Assembly (NCBI GenBank): GCA_030704615.1
Contig: CM060733.1
Coordinates: 43,774,001 to 43,838,000, forward strand
Origin: Takakia lepidozioides
Lineage: Eukaryota > Streptophyta > Takakiopsida > Takakiales > Takakiaceae
Direction of reading: 5' to 3'
Length of the DNA: 64,000 nt
In this document: positions 55,730-64,000 of the stretch, piece by piece
How positions within the stretch are numbered: the first letter of the stretch is position 1
Layout: each line of letters starts with the position of its first letter
Position numbers and translations under genes: made by a program
The notes under the pieces: generated by a model
What the model was told of the DNA's origin: nothing
Databases searched by the model: none
The model's input: only the letters and a program-made list of their open reading frames with translations

Positions 55730-56120
55730 CCTGCTGCTGACATAGCCTTGGTGAACTTGACCTGCTAGCATGCCGTACGCTGGGAAGTCGTGTATGCACC
55801 ACATTAGGATGGCCCGCATGTTGAAAGCCCGTTCATCCCGAATGCTGGCCACATCATGGGCTGGGACTCCTACCCACAATTCTGCCAACTCCTCCACGAG
55901 GGGTTCAAGATAGACATCAATATTCTCCATCTTCATGGACTCCTTCCCTGGAATGAGCAGCGACAACATGACAAAAAAATTCTTGGTCACCAACCAAGGA
56001 GGTAATTTGTCGTTGAATAGTAGGATGGGCCACGTTGACCAACTCGTAATTCACCCTATCCAATGCCAAACCAAGACGCAGGTAATGTGGATCTGATGCG
56101 AACTCCGTCGCCATCCCAGC
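55730..56120 (-). pseudogene. CACTA transposase (Tnp2) fragment
   Basis: The minus strand encodes SDPHYLRLGLALDRVN, then in a shifted frame WPILLFNDKLPPWLVTKNFF, MLSLLIPGKE, IDVYLEPLVEELAELWVGV and FNMRAILMWCIHDFPAYGML. These are characteristic blocks of the plant En/Spm Tnp2 transposase (PF02992). A frameshift near 56030 separates the two halves. An acidic stretch (MYDEDSDGEEG) lies upstream at 56120-56387. Confidence 0.85.
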
Positions 56121-56389
56121 TCTATCCTGTAACCCAGTCGAATTTGTGGCATTGCCTGGTTCCTTAGTGCTTGCATGGGGAATGCCAAATCCATCTTCAT
56201 TCGCTTGAGAAGTCGCGTCCCTTCTGATTCTGTCAGTTGTTTCAAAAGCCTCTTGCAAAGCACGTTGCATCTCCTGTTGTAAAAGTTGTTCTTGGTCAGG
56301 TTCACCTACACCCCTCGTTTCAGGTGTAGGACTGAACGGTCCTTCTTCCCCGTCCGAATCTTCATCATACATAATGTGAGCCTGCAATT

Positions 56390-57260
56390 TTCAGCATTAA
56401 GCATGACTCAACAGCGCAGATTCATCACTGAACGCAAAATGACAAGTCAATGTTGTCAGCTAGTATGCCTTGGGCCAGTTCAAATACAGTTCACAAATGA
56501 AGCCATTTTCTGCAAATTGGAATTGTGCTTGATTCATTCACTTCAACAGTTCAACAATGCGCTCGGCTATTATCAATACCTATCCTTGCGGATCCAGGGT
56601 TGTCTTTGAGGTTCATCGTCGAACGGTGATCGCAACGTTAGTCTAATCTGGGATTGATATGCAATTGATGATGACGATGAGGATGACCTTTGTGTGTCTG
56701 TGATGGAGCACACCGGGGACTCCGATGAAGACCTGCCCGGCGGTGAACCTGCCCCAGCCACCATTTCGCACAAACGCCCAGCAGCTGCGGAGTCTCCATA
56801 TGTAAGTACCCAGCTCAGTGTAGGTCATGTGTAAGTATGCAGCCAGATAGAGAAACTGCCCGTCCACAGTTGCATTGCCCCAATTTTGAAAGTACTTGCC
56901 AAGTACTTTATGGAATGAAGAATACATACCCCATTATAGGGGGGCACACACAGTGCATGAGAATATGGTGGTTGCATTTGCCAAAAAGAAGCAATTGAAT
57001 TGACCTCTCTAGCATTCCAGGGGGAAGAGGCATTGGTAGCATGCCAAAAGAGGGTGAAAGCCAACCTTTCCCTAAAACCATGCACCGGACACGCAACAAG
57101 AGTGAGGCCTATTACATTTGGTTGATTTTCTACCCAAGACCTGCATGACTTCTTTGATAAATGGCACCTGATTTTTTGTCATTGTATGATCCTCATTACC
57201 AATGTGCTTCCCTGGTGGTTGTGTGAGGGTTGAGTTTTTGCCAACTGTTTAGGGTGAGCT
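56390..57260. other. Anonymous DNA between CACTA fragments
   Basis: No recognisable coding sequence, terminal repeat or RNA gene was found. Short serine- or cysteine-rich frames are not family-like. Confidence 0.35.
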
Positions 57261-59460
57261 TTGACCAGCATTGTGTTATGTGTTGCACATGTGAGGAAGA
57301 AGCGTGCAGCGGTTGGTGGACCCAGCACTGCCACACAGGGCAGCCCATCAGGGCATGGTTTGCTGAAACAGGTGAACCCAACTGTTGGCAAGACTCCACC
57401 CTCCAAACATCCTCCCACCCGGCCTGTTGCCAGTTATCCTCCATTCACACATTACCCTCATGCTTTTCCCCATCCAACACACTATGACTCTCACTCTCAA
57501 TACCCCCTACCCCCATCTGGTTATGCAGAGCAGGCCTATGGCCATTCTCCACCCCCTCATCCTTCTTTCCAGCAACTGCCTCATAGCTACCCTCAACCTG
57601 CAATGCGACCGCCATACCCACCCTATGTCCCTTACCCCGGCCCTATGCAACATCTCCCCAGCTCCAGTCACAGCCCCCAGTGGATGAAGTCCCTAGTGAT
57701 GTCCCCGGAGCCCCCGATTGAAATGTCTAAGAAGGACAGAGCCAATGCACTGCGGCGTGAGAACCGGAGAGCAAAGGCAACGGCAGCAAAGGTGAAAGTG
57801 GAGTGAGAGCAGCTCGGCCTTCCCTCACAGATCGTTGTTGTCAACAAGTTTGGGGGCCAGTAGGCCATTCTCGCAATTCTTGGCATGCATCCCTTAAAGG
57901 GCAGATGTTTCGATTGTGTGACTTATCATTGGCCATTCAAGAGCAGGATGAGGAGGACATTAAGGCAGTCTAGCGCATGCTGGCGTCCACTTTTTCATAC
58001 ACTCCACGCAGTCTGGACTATGAGCACATGCGACACACCATTGGCAAAGCTTTGAAGACACAACAAAGTGAACTCTATGCAAAGTTCAAGGCAGGGGAGG
58101 CTGCACCTTTGTATGTGGACGAAGGGCAATGGACCTGGCTTGTTGTGTACTGGTCAACCCCAAATTTCAGCACCATATCAGCCAAGATGAAGAAGGCAAA
58201 TTTGTGTATACAGAATCCATCAAAAATTGGTCGTGGTGGGAAGGCATTTGTGGAGGCACGTCTGGTAAGTTATTGATCACACCCCCGGGCACAAACTATT
58301 GCTAAGGTACTTCAACAGTATGAATTCTGGCATTAATTCTTCAACCTGACCTGCAATTTGATTTAATTCTTCAACCCGACTGGTTTCTCTTCCCGCTCCG
58401 AGTTTAAATATCAGCCAATTACCGAGGGTAGCTAGGCCCTTCAGGCCATCCTTAAGGTCCTCGCCTTCGTCACAGACCGACAAGTTCAGGGAAGTTTAAT
58501 GCCTAACCTGATTTTGCTAGGACATTTTATGTGCTTCCAACTTGCCCTTATCCACTTTAGCCTCCAAATCAGCTTCATCTACCATGCTCAGTTCTTCCTG
58601 CCTAATATTTGTTTCATTGAAAATCTCTTCTACCCGATATTGCCAGTACTTGACCTGTTTAACATGATGGTCTTTCTTCCAAGAAATAGAGTGGATCATC
58701 TTACGGTATTTGGTATTTCAGTTGATGCCAGCATCTGACCCAAATGTCATGATACTTTACAACGTCCTTGGAAAGCTGAAAGAGCTTATGGGACAGGAGA
58801 AGGCATGAAACAAGAAAAGAGAGTGTCTTGTACAAAATGAGAGGGTCTCTCTCTGTCTCTAGGTGGTCTTTGAATGCTCCTAGACATCTTGCAAGTCTGT
58901 ATTGGTAGGTCTGTGTCAATGCGCATAGGCTTTGATCGTCTCGTTTAGACTTTCAAGATGTTATATTATGTCATGTTAGTAAATTGTCGTTTAGTACGTG
59001 GCTGCATTTTGACTTTGCTGGCTAATTTGCAGGAAGCTCATTTTGGGCGACCAGTCGAGCTGCAAGAAATCCAGGAGTTGTTTGTGAGCAAAACAATGAC
59101 ATCAGAGAGAATGGTGAGTTGTTTTTAAATCTCACCTCAGTTGCAAATGAGTCTGCATGTGTCAGTGGTGTGCACCCATTAGGATGTGTGAGCGGGTCCA
59201 TTCGATTGCGCAAGATTCCTTTAAACCTCCACTTCATGACAACTTGCCCTTGCATTTGTTTTCTTGCAACATCGTGGTTGTGGTGATAATTCTTTTTCTC
59301 ATTCAATACTGTTGTTCTTGGCAGGAGGCAAGTGAGGGCTACTGTAGTATCGTGTGCAAAGTCGAGGAGCTAGGAAGAGAAACCACTGCTCAGTGGGAAG
59401 ACATCATCAATTTGAAGGCTTGTGTCTCGCAGATGATGCTTTAGCAAAAAACGATAGCCA
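57261..59460 (+). pseudogene. CACTA-associated protein with Transposase_24-like domain
   Basis: A Pro/Tyr-rich region (57420-57690: PPYPPYVPYPGP) and a basic segment (SKKDRANALRRENRRAK) are followed, after in-frame interruptions near 57806 and 57970, by QEQDEEDIKAV and ALKTQQSELYAKFKAGEA, VDEGQWTWLVVYWSTPNFST and KIGRGGKAFVEARL. This fits the plant Transposase_24 (PF03004) pattern found beside Tnp2 in CACTA elements. Further GT-AG exons (about 59032-59111 and 59324-59444) encode EAHFGRPVELQEIQELFVSK and a coiled-coil piece. The first intron (~58266-59031) is long and may hold other repeats. Probably the second gene of the CACTA element whose Tnp2 remnant lies at 55.7-56.1 kb on the other strand. 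Confidence 0.65.
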
Positions 59461-59869
59461 ACAAGTTTGGCATCTCTATATCAGTGTCTCCGGCTGTGGG
59501 GACATCTGCAACAGCCAGCAAGTGCATAGACGCAGCTCGCACATCCAGGCGCCTAGAGGACAACTTCGAGATACCCCCTGCAGTTGCATCAGTGTTGTCT
59601 TCCCCCCCGTGTATGTCATGATCAATTGCAAGTGGGCAATTCCCCCTGCGATGGCACGGGAGATGAGGACGCAAGCAAATTACAGGCAAATTACCTGGCA
59701 TGCTGAAGGATCCCGTACTTTTGTCTGACGTTATGGATCCCATGTCAAAAGGAGCATGCCTTGATTCAGAGGCAGCCGGAGAATCACTAGGCATGAAGGG
59801 GGATGATTGTGCAATTGATCTTGGTTCCCCTCGGGTTGTGGTCCACTCCCCATTATTTGTTGAAGAAGA

Positions 59870-60420
59870 AGGATAGAGATCCGACCAGTGCAAAACATTT
59901 ATTGATTCTAGATGTAAATGGCTTGCTTTGTGAGTGTATACATGTTGGTAGTGTTGCAGGGTATATTCCAGATAGCCTTGTTGGCAGAGCCTGTGGCAGT
60001 AAAATGGTGTTGATGAGGCTTGGCTGCATTGATTTTTTGAACAAATGTTTTGCGCACTTTGAGGTGGCAGTGTGGTCTTGCATGACACCTCACAACTTCC
60101 AACCTGTTGTGGAGTGGATTTTCCGTGGCCGGCCTAAACTTGTGTTTCAGTGGGATGGTGGTTACTGTGAACAATCAAGTGAGAGAAATGACAGGCACCA
60201 TCTAAGCCCATCTTTTTCAAGAACCTGTCAACAGACTTATGGCGAGAATTTCTGTATGGAATGAGAGCCTTGGAGAAGCGGGGCTGCCGGGGCAACTTCT
60301 GACCAGTTCCTCAATACAAAGTTGTGGCCTTTCTTGGAGGGGGCAGCAAAGGCAGCCTCAATTCCAGAGTATGTGAGGGCCCATCCTCGGTTTGGACAAG
60401 CTTCACATAGCGCCCTCACA
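59870..60420 (+). pseudogene. FCP1/NIF-like HAD phosphatase gene fragment
   Basis: The plus strand encodes KHLLILDVNGLLCECIHVG, MVLMRLGCIDFLNKCFAHFE, VAVWSCMTPHNFQPVVEWIF and RPKLVFQWDGGYC, the order of an FCP1-homology HAD domain. Another frame downstream has LWPFLEGAAKAASIPEYVRA, like the end of that domain. The nucleophile motif reads DVN rather than DxD, as in a plant subgroup of this family. The two parts are separated by frameshifts and introns appear to be lacking, suggesting a captured or retroposed host-gene piece next to the CACTA remnant. Confidence 0.65.
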
Positions 60421-63278
60421 ACCCAGCACCCGCAGGTAACTCCGGATTTGAGCGTCATGGCATTGTGTTGCCTAGAAGAAAATACTCTATGCAAACACAG
60501 TGAATTGTATGTCAATGCAATGTGGAATGCTAGGTGTGTAGCTCTGTCTAGTTTAGCTTTTGTCTAGTTTTAGTTTAAATTTGTGTGTAGCTTTAGCTAT
60601 AGGGGAGTAAGCTGCCAGCATAGCAAGCACTATGGCTATAACCTGCTCATAGCTCGGTGTATCTCCGCTACCACTCATCGTGCAATAAGCTTTGTCTGTG
60701 CAGGTGCCTGCTGGGATTACGCAAGTCTCTGGCCACAGGGCATTGCAGGTAAGATTATTCCACTGCCCCATCTAATCTGCAGTGGCTTATCGCCAACCCA
60801 TTTGCAAGTGGTACTTGTGGAACCAAGTCCAATGTGTGGAGCATATAATGTTGTATATGAGCCCTTTGACTTCGCACAACATGCTACACCGTTGACTTCA
60901 ATCTACTCATATGTTGACCGGCAAATGGACCCCTTTGATTATGAAGCTTAAACATTCACATGTGTTCTATTCTAAATCTTAGGGACATCCTAAACTCTAA
61001 ACTTCATTAGTGCTTTGCTAAAGTTCTGCAGTTAGCTTCTTTTGACAAGCTTTTAGTTTGAACAAAGACTCTGGATTTATATTCCTTTCTAGTTTATGTC
61101 AAGTTATAATAGAGTCAACTATATATTTGAGAGATATTATTGACTATCGCCATCAAGCCATTTTTAGGCTTAAAAGGTTATCTTTTTCTATTTAGACATA
61201 AAGTTATATTTTAGACACAAAAATAACTTTTTCCTATTCTAGACAACCAAACAACTTTGTTCTACCTATTCTAGGCTTGTGCCTATTTTGAGACAACCCC
61301 TTACAGCAGCATATAAGTTGGGGGTGAGGCTCTATGTACCTCATTGCATTTCTCTCCTACTAATGAGCTCACTTCTTGAGCGAAACTAGTATGGGACTTT
61401 ATAGAGATTTGCTATTCTTCATCTAAGGGTTAATGTCTCTGCTGTGCTGTTGAGCTTTAGGTTTGCTATCATCTATTGCTCTAGTTCCATTGCATTCGGT
61501 TGCTTTGTCTCTATGGCATTACATGCATTAAACTCCTTCTCGAGTGTTGCACATTAGATGAGCATCTAAGTCGTTCCCTCTTTTTGCCTATTTGTTGCAT
61601 CTTGGAACATCTCAACATCACTTCTTTGGTAGCTTTCTGTCTCTTAGGATCAACGCTATTAGTTTTGATTCATAGGATCTAGATATCTAGATATCTGTGG
61701 CCTTTGGTATTGTCCACTACGCTCCTTTTACGTTGGTAGAGTTCTAGCGCGACTACCGAAACACTTTCCCGGCTCCCACTAGAACGTTCTCTATTTTACA
61801 ACGTTCTCCCCACATCCAACAACCATGTGGGGGCCACTTACCACTCGCTTTATAAGTTTCAAACAAACTCGCAGATGTCAACTCCCTTTTAGTTGATTTT
61901 ATTTTTCATGCGGCTAGGATACATATATCCTCTTTTTTAAAGCCTCGACTATCAAACTTACGCAAACTTGAGAGGCATTGGTCCTATATGCTTACTTTAT
62001 CCCAAAACTTGCATGCGAGTAAACCAAAAACCCAACCCTTTGCGGCAACAATTGAGCATTGCACCACAACTCGCTACAAATCCTTATGATGACTATGCCC
62101 TCACAGCCAAACGAAGAGCAGTAAGTATATCTTCCTCTTATTATTCACATAATATCCCTTGGTTGGGGGTAATTTTATTGATATTAATTCAACCAACATG
62201 ACGGAGCAGAAGCTTCGGTTTTGGGATCTGGACGGTTACTGTAAGCAAGAGAAAAAGACCTCACTTTTCTTGAAGGGGATTTCAGGAGAGTTTTTTTGGG
62301 CTTGTTTAAGATTGGCAGCTCAAGTAGTTACTGAAGAACACTGGGAGTCACACCAGCGAAGAGACCTGGGTCGGTGGACCGACACTGGCAGTATCGCTTG
62401 TTGTGAGGGAGTCAAGCGGCATCAATCAATAACAACATACCCAAATACCCTTACAATCACCATGTGAAACTTTCAAGCAGTTATGCAACAGCTACAAAGA
62501 AGAGCTGTCTGAAATTGCAACCACTCTCCCACCTTAACCACTCTGTTGGCCACTTGCCAGAGCTAGTTCTCATTCTGGAAGCCATAGAGGTCCCATTTTG
62601 CTTCCCATTTGCTTTTCAAGCAGCGAGCGTTAGAGAGGGCCTTGTATCCTTTCCTAGTGGTGAACCCGAAAAAAGGTTCAGGAGTGTTTGCAAACTTCCA
62701 AGACGACTCCATAGGGTCCATATCCAACTCTGCCAGTGGACGACCCAGTATCCACACAAAGGTATTATTTGCAAGCCATTGGTGATGGGATGAAGTTGAG
62801 TCAGTAACAAATTCTGGTGGGTTAAGGATAGCTTTTGACAATATTCATCCAAGTTTGTCAACGGCTCCATCCAAAGTCACACCACAAGAAACAAACAAAC
62901 ATCTGCAAATGTAAGATGCTGAACAACCTTGTGCACAGGGCTGCCCCTCTAATCAAGCTCATCAAAATTTGTATTCACTTCCATCTTCAAGCTTTGGAGA
63001 AGCTCCACCACCCAAACCCAGAATTAGGACAGCACTCTGATTTCCATCTACTGTCGCCAAAGTCAGTCCAATATCACCCCTTCAGTCAAGTGCAATTATG
63101 GGCCGACTTCCCACCTATGCCGGGAAGACCCCACTATCATTTCCCATGGATATGCCACAGGAAATGCACTCAACAGGACATCATGGTCAATACTCTGGGG
63201 AAATGGTGCATGATCTGAGTAGCTACACACGTCACTGAATGAAGCAAGACACTCGCATCTTTCCAAGAAAACATCCTT
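60421..63278. other. Anonymous AT-rich DNA
   Basis: A 122-codon frame at 60583-60951 (ends MDPFDYEA) shows no known family. The stretch 60960-62150 is AT-rich with TAGACATAAAG-like words and no coding signal. 62464-63270 holds only short frames. No terminal repeats or RNA genes were recognised. Confidence 0.4.
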
Positions 63279-64000
63279 TCACCAGTAATCCCCACAAGAA
63301 CAAATCCCATCTTCAAAGTGGTGAAAGCGGTTAGCGTCTCGTACAACAATTGCTCGGCCAACAATCTTTGAGATGAATTTGGTGGAGGTGTGGCAGTCAC
63401 CACACACTCGAAGATTCTTGATGAGACGGAGAGGCGTCCTGGGGGTCGTGCTGATCAGCCCAAAACCAATGGCCAGCTTCTCACTGTGGTGGCAAAGAGA
63501 AAATTCCTTTTCCTCCTCCCCCACATCATGCAATACAAAGCGCGTGTCAGGCACATACCCCGCCTTCTTCATCTGCCCAGACAATCTTCTCAGCTCAGCA
63601 TGGATTTCCTTAATTCTGGGATGCAACTTGTCAGTTACAACGAAGGTGTGCACCCTGTTGCCAACCTCAATGCAGCAGCGACCTGGCTCCTTTCTAACCC
63701 CTTTGACCTTCATCATTCTTCTCACCTTTGCAGTATCATCCCACCTGCCAGCTGCAGCATAGATGTTTGAGAGCAACACATAAGTCGCGGCATCCTGTTC
63801 ATCCCACATGAGGATAGATGTTGCTGCACGTTCAGCCATCTCCACATTGCCATGGATTCTGCAGGCACCAAGCAAGGCCTTCCACACCACAGCATCTGGA
63901 TTGATGGGCATTTTATTAATCAGGTCCACTGCCTCATCCAGTTGTCCCGCACGTCCAAGAAGGTCCACCATGCAGCCAAAGTGCTTTACTGTCGGAGTGA
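63279..64000 (-). CDS. PPR-DYW protein, C-terminal part, 5' end outside the window
   Basis: The minus-strand frame enters from the right edge and stops at 63279. It encodes the E/E+ region (MVDLLGRAGQLDEAVDLINK; ALLGACRIHGNVEMAE; YVLLSNIYAAAGRWDDTAKV) and a complete DYW domain. The domain has the deaminase-type HxE (HSEKLAIGFGLI) and CxxC (CGDCH) zinc ligands and the terminal HHFEDGICSCGDYW. DYW domains carry out C-to-U editing of organellar transcripts. At DNA level 63609-64000 is very close to 1-392, so this gene and the left-edge PPR gene are recent paralogues in the same orientation. Confidence 0.95.
   Translation of the reverse strand, partial: TPTVKHFGCMVDLLGRAGQLDEAVDLINKMPINPDAVVWKALLGACRIHGNVEMAERAATSILMWDEQDAATYVLLSNIYAAAGRWDDTAKVRRMMKVKGVRKEPGRCCIEVGNRVHTFVVTDKLHPRIKEIHAELRRLSGQMKKAGYVPDTRFVLHDVGEEEKEFSLCHHSEKLAIGFGLISTTPRTPLRLIKNLRVCGDCHTSTKFISKIVGRAIVVRDANRFHHFEDGICSCGDYW

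Overview
The window looks like nuclear DNA of a land plant, most likely a non-seed lineage (moss, lycophyte or fern grade). It has two PLS-class pentatricopeptide-repeat genes with E/DYW editing domains, plant-type Ty3/gypsy, Mutator (MULE) and CACTA elements, and spliceosomal GT-AG introns. I cannot name the species. Little of the sequence is host gene: two near-paralogous PPR-DYW genes sit at the two edges (1-2143 and 63279-64000, both on the minus strand), and the ~61 kb between them is nested transposable elements.

Layout. 1-2143: PPR gene cut by the left edge. 2144-6520: duplicated upstream segments and anonymous DNA. 6524-8175: an inverted LTR fragment and a retropepsin-bearing retroelement remnant. 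8176-13260: Ty3/gypsy element with a 5' LTR (8176-8899), initiator-Met primer-binding site and a polyprotein interrupted by one in-frame TAG; no 3' LTR is seen. 13270-17892: an old methyltransferase-like pseudogene and a MULE transposase pseudogene, transcribed divergently, with hairpin repeats between them. 17893-22062: a second gypsy element, broken inside reverse transcriptase by the next element. 22063-29354: left part of a MULE-like element, ending in a 500-N gap. 30060-43440: a complete 13.4-kb MULE with terminal inverted repeats and an 8-bp target-site duplication. 43505-44100: tRNA-like SINE and a hairpin array. 44739-45753: a circularly permuted piece of gypsy pol. 46033-50705: a third diverged relative of the MULE in the opposite orientation. 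50706-55370: dispersed repeats and a minus-strand gypsy gag region. 55376-60420: CACTA (Tnp2 and Transposase_24) remnants, a ParB-like fragment and an FCP1/HAD-like gene fragment.

The most interesting object is the 13.4-kb MULE and its partial twin. Besides a MuDR-type transposase with a SWIM zinc finger, it carries a divergently transcribed gene of ten exons (about 1,494 codons once single-base indels are discounted). Its product joins an N-terminal ParB/Srx-like domain (DGNHR motif) to a C-terminal domain built like a beta-class (N4-cytosine/N6-adenine) amino-methyltransferase, the same order as in bacterial and phage ParB-methylase fusions. Splice phases agree at every junction. The element's intron, divergent intergenic region and 3' subterminal region are filled with repeats of different flanking sequence, all centred on the palindrome TTCGGCGCCGAA. 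Three further diverged relatives of the methylase half or ParB half occur in the window. I infer a transposon-borne DNA-binding/modification system with its own palindromic sites; its activity is untested.

Most coding regions here carry frameshifts or stops. Several fall in homopolymers and could be sequencing errors rather than true decay.
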